A DNA stretch of 64,000 bases from Gymnopilus junonius (lineage: Eukaryota; Basidiomycota; Agaricomycetes; Agaricales; Galerinaceae). Shown here one piece after another: positions 36,526-48,081 of the stretch (the stretch's first letter is position 1; each line of letters opens with the position of its first letter). The notes under the pieces are model-generated. The model saw nothing but the letters and a program-made list of their open reading frames with translations. It had not been told where the DNA came from and did not search any database. Where the stretch lies: contig JADNYJ010000003.1 in NCBI GenBank assembly GCA_015501075.1, forward strand, positions 496,001-560,000, given 5' to 3'. The translations under genes and the position numbers were made by a program.

Positions 36526-37964
36526 TCAAACAAGGGTATAGTCAGGAGGCAAAACTTCCAGCGTCTGTTCAGGGAATCTCAGTCCACTATCTTGATCCCT
36601 TGTCACAGAGTTCGGATATAGTCGGAAAAAGGCCTGGATGTTGTCTCTTGTGCTAATGGCAGTTTGGGTCATTCGTTTGGAATTGGGATTTGTATTGGGA
36701 TTTAGATGTGGAGGGGGATATGGGTCTGCAGGATGTATGAATTTTGGGCTTTTGAAAGTTTCCTTCGTACAAGTAAGAAGAGGAAGAGGACGAGAAGGGC
36801 CAGCCCTCCGAGGACTCCTCCGATGATGACTCCCGTGTTGCTGTTTTTGGGGCTGGAAGCAGAGTTTGGGTTTGAGGAGCGACTGGTTTGCGGGATGCCT
36901 GTTGGAGAGCAGATGATAACCTGGCGGAACAGTTGGGAAAAAATAATGACGTGACTTACCTTGGGGTCCAGAGGAGACCGATGTCGCACCACCAGATGAA
37001 GTCGATGTTGCATTTGGACTGCCACTACCGCCCTCACCTTGGATCTCGAGGATATAAAGAGATAAAGGGGCAGTCTGGTTATTTCCCTGGTATACCACTT
37101 GAATTGTATGTTTCCCTGCAGAGAGCTGGGGAGTCTGGAATAGTATTTGATTGTCCTGGATTCCTGAACCTTGCGCTGCAACACCATTTAAATTGAATGG
37201 GACAGGATTTTGGTCATCGACAGAGTAGGTGGCAGTCGTTGCAGATAGAGACAGGCTGTTGTCGTAGAAGCCGACCCATGTCAGGGAGGTACCTGGAAAG
37301 TGAAGTTGATTAATGGCGGTTCTGAAGATGAACATAGGATGCAGAAACCTACCTGTGAAGTTGAATGAAGCAGTCGATCCCGTCTACGAAGTTATCTGTC
37401 CAGAATTATGTGCTTCCCATCCTGGTCCATAATTTATTTGCGAGTCGGCAGCGGGGATACTGAGATCTGAATTGGCGAGATTGACAGTGACAGATGGGAT
37501 ATATTGGATATAATCAAACCAGAATGTTTGCTGGTTAGCAGATGTTGCCTGGACAGTGATATTATGTGTCCCGTCAGAAAGACTGTCAGTGTCACATAGG
37601 TCAAGTCTATTTTCCACTATGTTATAAATATGGGAGGGTATTGTATTTCCATCGACAGTGCACACCCAGGACGGGTTTGAGCTGGTAGCCCCAGACGGGG
37701 CTGGAAACTGAACTGTGCCAGTTATGACGACCTGGGTACCTACGATTGATGGATCGTCAGAAAAAAACTGGTTGACAATGGAAAACTCGGCGAACTCACC
37801 TTGGAAATTGTAGGAGAAACTTCCATCTGATTTATCCCGTGTAGAGTGCTCTTGTATGGAGGCCCAAAGTTTCCTATGTTGTCCAAGGTGCCTGTATCTG
37901 CGAACCATGAACCGATGTACTGTATCCCAGAGTCGGTGTCGTCGACGAGCACCGATCGATACAT
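36526..37964 (-). pseudogene. P4: decayed paralogue of the PPxY membrane family (internal nonsense codon)
   Basis: The family's parts are all present in order: start MYRSVLVDDTDSG (37964), domain 1, domain 2, helix GGVLGGLALLVLFLFL and a short tail ending DQDSGLRFP / LPPDYTLV. It carries an in-frame TAG near 37,384, where P2, P3 and P5 have CAG (the Gln of GQITSQTGS): a C-to-T substitution, not a deletion. There are also frame slips near 37,830 (GGATAAATCAG versus GGATAAAGTCAG) and about 36,740, after NSYI. The cytosolic tail is roughly 100 residues shorter than in P2. The nonsense substitution makes this the best candidate for a true pseudogene in the cluster, although readthrough or a miscalled base cannot be excluded. 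Confidence 0.7.
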
Positions 37965-39210
37965 GTTATATCAGCAAACTGCGGACTTGAAAAAGAGAGG
38001 GAAGAACAAAGAAAGAACAGACAATGCAGATCCAAGGAAGGTGTGGTAGTAAAGAAAGAGCATTAGTCCCGGCTTGCTAATGGCAAAGTTAAATGCGTCA
38101 GGTATTTCTGACTTCATTGACGAGTAATGATAATCAGAAGGGTAATAGCTTTAGCTCCCAAGTATGTTACCAGTCCGTACGACAGCCTTGAATGTAGACA
38201 AGTTCGAATTCCATTTCGTGTCAGTCTGTTTAGAATTGAAAATGTGACTGCGGAGTCCGAGTCGCAATGGGTAAGACTGGGCAGAACAGTTGGCTAAAAG
38301 CCTCCAGAAGGTGACTGGTAACTTGCTGAATGCTTTGTGAGTTAATATCGCTATTGTCAATGGGAACGTTTGTCTCCGACTGGTCACGGCCATATAGTTC
38401 TATGATTCATGTTACAGATGGTGGTAAGAGCGACAGCTAACTAGCAGTTATCTGGGAGTGATGTAAAGAGTGATTAAAGACCGTGGGACTCTGCCGACTC
38501 AGGTACCGCCCATTCACTGGCAAACTTCATGACCTCCGCCTGCCAATATGTGGCACTCAGTGAGTAGCAGTGGACTTAACTTGAAGTACCGTCAGTCATT
38601 TCCAACAATTCCCAAAGGGGCGAACGGTTTCGCCCAAAAAGGTAGTCGCATACCCACTTTTGGTCAGAGTGAAATTGCAAACTTTGGCGCTTTCGAGTTG
38701 TCTATAAAGGAGAAAATCGCTTTCTCTTTCCGAAAAGAGTCAGTCCTGCGGTCTGCCTCGCACTTACTTACCCCAAAAATGAAAAGCGTATCTTCTACGT
38801 ATTGACTCCTACACCCTGTTCTATTTCGAAGGCAATCAAGTAAATGTACGTGTTGGACATTTCCATTTTTCTTTATCCCCAATATTGTGTATTCGTACAT
38901 GAGGCCGAGGTCCAGAGCTTGATTTTCACAGTCTGCCAGGCAGAAAATGAATGTGGAGATACAAGTTATACAACCCTACAAAACAGCTTGTACAAATCAA
39001 ACAAACCTAGAAAAAAAATAAGCTACATATTTAGATAGGTAAGTATATCAGGTCCCATTGATCGATATTTCAGTATAAATGGAATGAGTGTGTTGAACGA
39101 CAATAAGATGGGCTAGTGAAGTGACAGGTGGTAAGATGTAATAGGACGAATAGGTATGTGGAAAATGATCGAAATTTAGTAACCGCATGCACTCCTATCA
39201 TAGGGCATGA
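37965..39210. other. Intergenic between P4 start and P5 end
   Basis: Holds the P4 upstream region (about 37,965-38,400), related to the upstream regions of P5 (about 41,440-41,900) and, inverted, of P3. It also holds the P5 3' flank with the repeat shared with 36,160-36,230. No gene recognised. Confidence 0.5.
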
Positions 39211-41435
39211 TCAAGCAGGGGTATAGTCCGGAGGTAAAACCTCCACCATCTGTCCATTTTCAACTCGCTGAGGGAACCTGAGCCCGCTATCTTGATCCCT
39301 CACAACCCTCGTATATGACGAGTTGAGGTCGGCCGAGGCACCAGGCGCATGATTAGCGTCAGCATATCGACCTTCCTGAGCAGCCTCTAGAGCTTTACTG
39401 CTTGGCGGTGTCGGAGGTGGTGGGTAAACATAACCTTCATTCCTTACCGGTACCATCCGCGGGTACACGAACGAATTGAGATCACCAGACGGGGCAGGAT
39501 GGTGATTGATATCATTGACGACATAGCGGCCCTGGTTCAGAGCAGCTTCGCGCGCCTTACTGTTGGCCGGCAGCGGCGAGGCATAAGCTGGGCTCACGAG
39601 CCCGCCGGTTGAAGTCACCCCTTGGCTCGCGGCGTAGTTGGACGGTTCGGATGCGGTCGGGGACACATACCCGCTGTACGGGTTCGTGCTGGAAGTGTGG
39701 GTTGGAGATGCGGGCTCCGCACGTCCAGTTGCCAACACGGAGTGACCATCGGTGTTGAAAGTGGACGATGGGATTCCACTGCTACCGCCGAAGGCGACAG
39801 CAGTTGGCTTACCATAGGGCTTGAATGCGGGTTGAATGGGTCTACAAGGACGCCTCCGCTACCAATCAAGGTTTGGGACATTAAATTGGGATTCGAAGTT
39901 GGATAATTGGGATTTGGGGCGGGATGGAAAGGATCTACGGTTGCGTATGAGTCTCGGGCTTTGGAACGTTTCCTTCGGGCTCGCAAGAAGAGAAAGACGA
40001 TGAGGAGTGCGACAACGAGGGCCAGCCCTCCAATGACCCCTCCGACGATGGCTCCCGTGTTGCTGCTCTTGGTGGAGGAAGAAGTTGAGTTTGAATTTGA
40101 ATTTGAGGCACCAGTTTGCGGGGTGCCTGTTACTAGTTAGTGTAAATAATGAGCTCGCGGAATAATCGGGAATATATGACGGAGGAACTTACCTGGCGTA
40201 GTTGGGAGGCCAGAGGGACCCGTCGTTGCACCAGTACTGGTACCAGTTTTATTAGCCGTCGCTGCACCGGTACTAGTACCAGTTTTATTAGTTGTAGCTT
40301 GTGAGGACCCTCCTGAACACAAACGGTGAACCAACAGAATAAAGTGGACAAAATTTACTTTAAACAACATACCTGACGTAGCCGTGGAGGCGCCAGATGA
40401 AGTAGGTGTTGCACTTGGACTACTACTAGGACCGGTCGATGGGCCAGTCGAACTGGCTGTATTGCCAGTGTTTGGGCTCCCACCACCACTATTGGTATTG
40501 CCACTGCCACCTTGGACCTCGAGAACCTCGAGAGATAAAGGGGCAGTCTGGCTATTTCCTTGGTATACCACTTGGATCGTATGCTTCCCTGCAGAGAGCT
40601 GTGGGGTTTGGAAAAGTACTTGGTTGTATTGTACTCCGGATGTTTGCGCTGCAACACCATTTAGTTCGAATGAGACGGGCTTTTGACCGTCAACGGAATA
40701 GGTGGCAGTCGTTGGGGATAGAGACAGGCTGTTGTCGTAGAAGCCGACCCATGTCAGCGAGGTACCTGGAAAGTAAATCAATCAATGGCAGTTCGAAGAC
40801 GGACAAAGGGTGCAGAAACCTACCTGTAAAGCTAAAGGAAACAGTTGACCCCGTCTGCGAAGTTATTTGTCCCGGAGAATGCGTTTGCCACCCTGATCCA
40901 TAGCTTATCTGCGAGTCAGTATCGGTGATACTGAGATCTGAATTGCCAAGATTGGCACTGGCAGACGGGGTATATTGGATATAATCGAACCAGAATGTTT
41001 GCTGGTTAGCAGATGTCGCCTGGACAGTGATATTATGTGTCCCGTCAGAAAGACTGTCAGTGTCACATAGGTCAAGTCTATTTTCCACTATGTTATAAAT
41101 ATGGAGGGTATTGTATTTCCATCGACAGTGCACACCCAGGACGGGTTTGAGCTGGTAGCCCCAGACGGGGCTGGAAACTGAACTGTGCCAGTTATGACGA
41201 CCTGGGTACCTACGATTGATGGATCGTCAGAAAAAAACTGGTTGACAATGGAAAACTCGGCGAACTCACCTTGGAAATTGTAGGAGAAACTTCCATCTGA
41301 TTTTATCCCGTGTAGAGTGCTCTTGTATGGAGGCCCAAAGTTTCCTAGGTTGTTCTGGGTGCCCGTATCTGCGAACCATGAACCGATGTACTGTATCCCA
41401 GAGTCGGTGTCGTCGACGAACACCGATCGAGACAT
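39211..41435 (-). CDS. P5: PPxY-tailed single-pass membrane protein with extended Thr/Gly/Ser stalk
   Basis: Same architecture as P2: SVFVDDTDSGIQYIGSW start, FWFDYIQYTP, domain 2 with SLTWVGFYDNSLSLSP and GKHTIQVVYQGN, helix GGVIGGLALVVALLIVFLFL, RARRKRSK, and a tail of more than 200 residues with Tyr/Pro-rich patches ending RDQDSGLRFP and LPPDYTPA. Unique to P5 is an additional stalk exon (about 40,200-40,312) with a duplicated 12-residue unit containing NKTGTSTG, making the stalk longest in the family. Two one-base losses break the literal frame, at about 41,104 (CCC to CC in the IPSHIYN segment) and about 39,820 (CCCC to CCC). Because the surrounding coding sequence is well preserved, I read this as an active gene with base-call errors. 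Confidence 0.78.
40225..40296 (-). repeat. Two-copy 36-bp minisatellite in the P5 stalk
   Basis: Units 40225-40260 and 40261-40296 differ at a handful of positions and each encodes 12 residues including NKTGTSTG. The length is a multiple of three, so copy-number change keeps frame and would lengthen or shorten the stalk. Confidence 0.8.
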
Positions 41436-42286
41436 GTTATATCAACAGAATGCCGATTCCAAAAAAAGAGGGAGAAGCAGCAAATGAAAAATGGTGATCC
41501 AGAGAAATGTGGTGGTAGAGAAAGAGTGCTAGTCCACTTTAGTCCCAGCTTGAAGCCCCTGCTAAAGATGAGAAAAAAGGCACCAATGGACGACGCTGCA
41601 AGTGTTTGAGTTCATGGACAAGTCGCTAAGCGAGTGATAGGGATCAAAAAGACGGTGGCATTAATTATAACCCCACGAGTACTCATGACAGCCTAGATTA
41701 CAGCCAATTCTCTGAGCCAATTCCTGCCATTTCGTGGCACTCCGGATTGCGTTTCGGCCCTCAATTGAAAAAAATGATCCCTCTACTGGGCAGAACAGTT
41801 GACTAAATGGAGGGTGACTGCCAGTAAATTGCGGAGTGCTTTATTTGAGTCGGCATCGCTGTAACCTGTTGCCAACAGGAGCGAGTCCAGTCTGGCATAC
41901 TTTTCCGGGATGACTCACGCACTCACGTTTACAGATGGTAGTGGAAAAAGCAAATGACAAGCATGAGCGAGCTGGGATGATCTCGGGATAAAGTAGGTAC
42001 TCGGAAATGATGGATGCATTTGATGGCGGAGTCACGTAGACCCAGACCCGTTCCGTGCAGTTATCCTTTCGACCAGCGCTGCAGGCCACTGGTCAAAATT
42101 TCACTTTTCATTATGAACTAATCATTTAAGGGCCTACGTAATTAGAAACAAAATTTTTCAGACCTACACAGTTAACGGGACTGCTCAGATAAAGGAAACA
42201 CTAGTGTAATTATTACAAGACGAGCAAGTTGAACAACCAATGCAGTTGGGTCCCTGCAGTGATAATCGAGATACTAGGGATCAGAA
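41436..42286. other. Intergenic between P5 start and P6 end
   Basis: P5 upstream region and P6 3' flank. No gene recognised. It shares an ACTGGGCAGAACAGTT-type block (near 41,788) with the P4 upstream region (near 38,274). Confidence 0.5.
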
Positions 42287-43917
42287 TCAAACAGGGGTAT
42301 AGCCAGGAGGTAGGACTTGGACCTGCCCCCCTTCGGGAGTCTGCCAAAACCTGAAGCCACTATCTTCATCTCTCACCACTGTTGCATGCGAAAAATCTCC
42401 TGATGTCGCATTAGATGATCGGGAACGACGGTTCGGGGGGTCCAAGCGGATTGGAGTAAAGGAATTGACAGCATCATGCTGAGCTTCGAGGGCTTTACTA
42501 TTATTCGGACCGCTAGTTGTATGGGCAGCTGAGCTTTGACTAGCTGTACGGTCGACAGGTTTAGCCACACTCAAACGTCCGTTATATGAAGTCGGAGTTG
42601 AAGAGGTCTGGTTTGCCAATGTCAATCTGGCTGAAGAAGGGATGCCGCCGTTGAAATGCAATGAGGCAGGTACTCCGGACTCGGAAGCTGTAGCCATTGG
42701 GGTTGGATCGCCTGGATCCACGACAAGATATTTATGCTTTCCATCTTTTGAATGTTTTCTTCGAAGATGCCAGAAAAGAAATGCCATGCCGAGAGCGACA
42801 AGCAGGGCCAACCCACCGAGAGCACCTCCAATGACGGCACCAGTGTTTATGGAATGATCAGAGGCAGGAGTAGAAGTAGGTTGCCGAACGCCTATCGCAG
42901 AGTAGACATGAGCTGGCAAACATCATAAAAAATGCAACAATCATCTTACTTGACGAGGACTGCGTTTGCACTAGGGTCAATCGTACTGTTTATTGAGCTA
43001 TGCTGAACGACAATGCTGTTGAGAGATAAAGGAACGAATGTGGAATTTCCCTGATAGACAACTTGGATCGAATGGTTTCCAGGAGAGAGCTGGTGGGTTT
43101 GGAAGAAAATCTGGTTGTACTGTATTCCAGTAGCTTGCGCTGCAGAACCGTTTAAATTGAATGAAACGGGTGCTTGCCCGTTGATGGTATAGGTGGCAGT
43201 TGTTGGAGCCAAAGGGAGAGTGTTGTCATAAAAGCCATACCATGTCAAGCTGACACCTGCGAGTTAAGATTAGCAAAGACTGAGGAGAGGACGATGGAAG
43301 TGTCTTGCCTTTGAAGCTGAAAGAGACATTCGACCCCGTTTGCGAAGTTATCTGTCCCGGGGTGTGTGTGTCCCATCCTGCTCCATACTTTATCTGCGGG
43401 TCTGTATGGTCAAAGCTAAGAACTGCATCGGCGAGATCGACCTTGTCAGACGGGGTGTACTGGAAATAGTCAAACCAGAACGTGTGCTGATCCGAGGATA
43501 TCACCTGGACAGTGATGTTATGGGTCCCGTCAGAAAGGTTGTCAGTGTCGCACAGATCGAGTCTATTTGACGCTGAGTTGTAGTTTTTGGTAGGTATCAG
43601 AGTCCCATCGACGCTACACACCCAGGCCGGGTTTGGGGTGGCACCGCCTGGATACTGAACTGTGCCAGTCACGGTGACCTGGGTACCTGCAAATTACGAG
43701 CAGTCAGGAAAATGCTTCTTGGCCACAAGACCGCTCACTGAAACCGACCTTCGAAAATGTACGAAAAACTTCCATCTGAATTTGTAAAATGTAAAGTATT
43801 CCCGTAAGGGTCCCCAAAATTTCCTTCAGTGTAGTGGGGCCCAAGTAGGTCTTGGGACCATGAGCCGACATATTGTATTCCCGGGTCAGTGTCGTCAACG
43901 ATCACCGTTGGAGACAT
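42287..43917 (-). CDS. P6: outermost intact member of the PPxY membrane family
   Basis: An unbroken copy with four main exons. Domain 1 starts TVIVDDTDPGIQYVGSW and ends FWFDYFQYTPS. Domain 2 has IKYGAGWDTHTPGQIT, SLTWYGFYDNTLPLAP, YNQIFFQTHQLSPGNHSI. A short stalk precedes the helix GGALGGLALLVALGMAFLFW and a basic stop-transfer. The tail (about 140 residues) ends VRDEDSGFRF, then LPPGYTPV, keeping the PPxY pattern (PPGY) with a different x residue. Sequons HNIT, NVSF and NHSI support an exported ectodomain. It is clearly more diverged from P2-P5 than these are from one another, so P1 and P6 look like the older ends of the cluster. No signal peptide is visible. Confidence 0.86.
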
Positions 43918-45589
43918 ATTGAATCAGTAGTGAGTGTGGTCAAGAGGGTGGAAAGGCAAGGCGAAGCAAATGAAAAAGGGCACGATCAACGCGTTGTAAT
44001 GAAGAAAGCTCGCAGTTGCGACATAGCTTTAGTTTCGAGCGCCAAGCTCTATATCGACGGGAAAGGGAAACTTTGTATTGGGCAGTCGCAATGTCATTGA
44101 CAGTTACGTATCAACACACAGCATTTGTAGCTTCAATAGCCCCTTTATGCTGGTCGTCGTCGTGTGGCTTTTTTCTGTCAAGACTCAATGAAAGTGTCGC
44201 TCCAAACAGACCTAGTGAATTTCGATGCCTTCGACGTAGGGTAGTGTAATCGTCCTCAGTAGAGAAGACTCGGAACGTATGCACTGGGCAGACATTGAGC
44301 ATGAGTAACGTCGTTAATGGAGAAGATGACACTTTATCATACATGCAGGTACAGCCGGACCCCCCAGCATTCGTTGATGGCGGAAGAAAGACGGATTCAG
44401 TTTAGGGCTGCTTCAGCTTGAGCACACGTGGGGAAATGGAGGCGTTCTCGTTTGCAGTTATCCTGGGAATGATGGGTGCTGGCAGAGATCTGATTCGATA
44501 TTCCACAGCCCTTTCTTGTTTTGCATACTTGAAACCAAAGCTGGTGAGGCTTTAATTTGTAGGTCCACGTTCTATCTTGGCATTCTACAGATTTGATCAT
44601 CTTTCTTGTAACTTTGAGGTCTGAGGTCAATCAATATGGCCATCGGCCGCTCGAGAGCTATACGTTAGCTCTTCAGATATGTATCGCTTCAACAGCCTGA
44701 GAGCAAGGTAATCAAGTCGAAGTCCAAAAAAGAATAGGACCGTTATTCTGAGCTCGATGATCATGTCAAGAAAAGAATTACCACTCACTGATAGTAACTT
44801 ATTCCAACAATTGAGGAAGACGGCGGCCAATATTTTCGCATATAGTTGCAAACCATGACCTCCGTTCGGCCTATGTCGACGATGCTTGAAGTTCAAAAAG
44901 AAGGTGACTGCCGAGCCTTTGGTGGAAGGCTAGGCAGCCCGTTAGGTGGAGCCAGCTGATCGAGGGTTCGGCATGGAAGGCTTTGCGACTTGCCCTGACT
45001 TGGCAGCCCTCCTCCTCAGAACCGTTGAAGGCCAATGTCAGAGCCAAAAGTATGCAGGACCCTTGCGTTCTGAGTTCAAAGGTCTTGCGTAAGCCAAGCT
45101 GACTGTCTGGGTCAGTGGATCATTGTCCGAAAGTCGTCTATAACATGTTTGCTTGTTCTTGGCGTGTCAATGGCGACAACAGCATGTCCCTTGAAAGTTC
45201 AATGTGGTTGTCTGTTCCGAATTCTTTTTCATGCCGGTGCTGATTTAGGGTATGTCATCAGGCTTTCTTTGGATAAAGTTTGGAATTCAGCTACTGAAGA
45301 TAGAGCTTATAGGTTTGGCTTGGCCTGGAAGAACGATTGAAGACATTGCGCGAATGCTTGGGCTTGGCATTCCTCTTTTCCTAGGCTGGGCTGGACATTC
45401 ATTGGCTTTATAAAGTCTGCTCAGGCCCGTCAAGACCTCTTGCCGACATCCTCTTGCTGCTGCTGTTCCATTGCCATCCAGCCGAAGCTTCCTTTCGCCC
45501 AACCCTCTAGCTCTTGACATCCTCCATCTATAGTTCGAACTCGACTTCTCATCTACGAACGTTCCGCACGTGAATTTCCGGTATCGATA
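43918..45589. other. Intergenic 1.7 kb between P6 and the small basic membrane protein
   Basis: No gene recognised. An 89-residue minus-strand frame (44627-44896) has a hydrophobic centre but no start context, splice partner or family resemblance, so it is not called. The last ~250 nt are pyrimidine-rich on + and probably the promoter and leader of the next gene. Confidence 0.45.
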
Positions 45590-46650
45590 ATGGAGGGCGA
45601 GCCGGGGTATGTTCTCTTTTCTTTGACTAGGAGTTCTCTCCCCTTTATTTGGGATACACCTCCCACTTTGGGCCCGATGACATTCATTCGGCATGGTGAG
45701 GCATGGTGTTTGACCGCATAGATTGCGATGAGAGTGTACTTCACGACATAAGTACTGCGACGCTTACGCTTTGGCACACCTACTGCTATTTTCCTGTCTT
45801 TCGAGAAACCGAGTGACTTTAGATTTTTCCTTCCGACATACAAGCATACTTTTTAACCCGGAGTCTGCTTGTGATATCATCCTTAACCGTCGCTGATTTT
45901 TTCTATTATTTTTTTTCTTTTAATTTAGAAGTGGTATTCCAATCATGCCCGCCGATGTAAATACCCATCTAGGACCTGCATGGGAGATTGCTGTCATATC
46001 TGCGCTTAGTGCGTAACTTCCTCTCATCGCGTCCTGACATAGAGCTGACTCTCAATGTCTCATCGTTATCCTTTTGAATTTTACCCCTCCCCTCTCTAAC
46101 ATCTTCCTTGGAAATGCCTTCGACGACCGCTATCCTGTGTGTCATTAGCCATAGTCATCTGCGCCGTAATAACTGTCATAATTATTCAAATCCGACGAAA
46201 AAGGACAAGAAAGAATCGGCGGAGATCCGCTGGAGACCATGTCACCACTGTTCGACGCAAAAGGTGGAAGAAAAGACGCTCAGAGAAGGAGGCTGCGTTT
46301 GAGGTGATTGATGTGGAGAGAGGTGAGACCAATATGGTCGAGGCGATCAACGAGGAGGGCATTGAGACAGAGGTAGAAGATGAAGATGATGCGCCAAATA
46401 GTGGCAAGCCTAAGGTATTTCTCTTTTTTGAAGGTCTCCTTGCACTTTAACCAACATTTACTAGTCGAAGAGGAACAAACGACCATTCAAGTCGAGATAT
46501 CGCTTCCGGTTACCTTCCACATCAAAGACAAGATCAAAATCCTCCAGACCAAAAAGTCATAGCCCAGTCAACAATGTCGATCTTCAAACTCGTGAACACC
46601 CCTCCGAAGATCCTTCTCACAGGTCACCAAATCATGGGGGTCGGCAGTAG
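45590..46650 (+). CDS. Small single-pass membrane protein with strongly basic tail, hypothetical
   Basis: Predicted from splice signals. Exons 45590-45606, 45929-46008, 46149-46414 and 46465-46650 sum to 549 nt (182 aa) with all phases consistent. The second and third exons together create one membrane helix (AWEIAVISAL, then IVICAVITVIIIQI) followed by RRKRTRKNRRR. The tail has an acidic patch (EVEDEDDAP) and a Lys/Arg/Ser-rich C-terminus (SKTRSKSSRPKSHS). The exon 1 donor is GTATGT and the last intron is 50 nt. The first intron is long (322 nt), so the tiny first exon is the least certain part; translation could instead start at the ATG in exon 2 (45944). No family recognised; topology is probably N-out/C-in by the positive-inside rule. 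Confidence 0.6.
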
Positions 46651-48081
46651 CATTCCAGACCTCCGTTCCCATGCAGGCCACTACTGGAACAAGGCCAGTA
46701 TAGAGCTTGTCGAGAGAGGTATGTCCACGACTTTCCGCGTATCCTCACCATTTGCTGACGGTTTCATGAAAGTTTTTGTCGTCACTGTATAGTAATACCA
46801 GCATATTAATGTATCACTTTTTAATGTTTACACTATTCCAGTCCGTTCATTTTCTCCTTCTCCCTTTTCTGTGCTTGAGTGCTTTGACTCAGCTGTAATG
46901 CAGTTGACAATCTGTCTCCTCGTAAAATTTTCCAAAATGCCCGTTAGGATTCACGAAGGCGTAATCATAGGACTGAGGATAGGCCAGGTGACTCGGAAGG
47001 TGCATTCTTGGCTCGAAGCCAGGTTTGTGCACCGATACACTGGTTTGCAGCCCAGCATTACATACGGATTCTCAGTGGCAAATGCTTGGCTTTGTCGACA
47101 TGGAATTTGGTCCGCCTGCAATAATTTTTTCTGGCACACTGCGTGGCATTCTCCGAGGATGGACCGTGTTGGATAGATGGAAAGAATGTTTCATAAGGTT
47201 GACTGAATTGCCCGTAACCGATTTGCATATGGTAGTTGACGGGAAGGAAGGCTGAAGCCGTCGGTCCTGAATCAGGCTCACATCGCGATTCGAGTCTCAT
47301 GTTTTCTGAAGCGTTATTCATGCGGCATTGAGACCTATTCGCCAAGTGTTCTTGAGTTTCTCACTGTCAAGCAGCTGACTTCTGCCGCGCAAGGCCGGCC
47401 AAGTAGGTCCAGATCCATCCTGAAAGCCAAGACGTTCCTCAATTTTCGAAGCAATATGTTCAAAGGAGGTTGATTTAATCCGATTCTATTCGGCGGCGAT
47501 AGGCTTGACGAAGGACGTATATCCACCTTCATTTGAGCCAGGCTTCAGTGTCATCGACGATTTCATGATATCCCAAAGGAGTGAATTAATTTGTACACTG
47601 TCTACGAATTGGTTTGTTGTATTCGAACCCAACGCGAGGAAAGAGAACCGCGGTAGTCGGAAGACTAATGGATAAAATGAATGAACAGGTAAAGACGAAC
47701 GTAATCAATGTCAGCGTGGCGACCTACAAGCAACCATTGCTGACTTTTGGTAAGTAAATGAAGGCGGTATAGACGTTTGGACCGCGATGTTTTGCATTGC
47801 CAGGGCAAAATGTCGACGTTATCATGTCGATTTGATGGAGTTTAAAGACCCGGTGAACGACGAAAAACTATATGCTGCCGTTGGAGCGAGATGAAATCAA
47901 AGAGAAAATGATAGGAAGAAAGAGATGGTGTTGATGATATTGATGTGCGGATAAATGATGGTACAAGAAGATGAGACGCGTGGGGATTCCATAGATGACA
48001 TGCAAGAATAGAAAACCGTTTGTATTTGTTAGACTTCCTTCTTTCGCCCTTCGCCTAGGGGTTGCTAGGAGAACTGGTAAT
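46651..48081. other. Intergenic between small membrane protein gene and ILV2 3' end
   Basis: 1.4 kb; open frames are short (at most 101 aa), overlap on both strands and show no conserved pattern. Nothing recognised. Confidence 0.45.

Noticed and set aside
44627..44896. 89-aa minus-strand frame with a hydrophobic middle
   Set aside because: No supporting splice partners, family resemblance or promoter; overlaps unrelated frames. Too weak to call.
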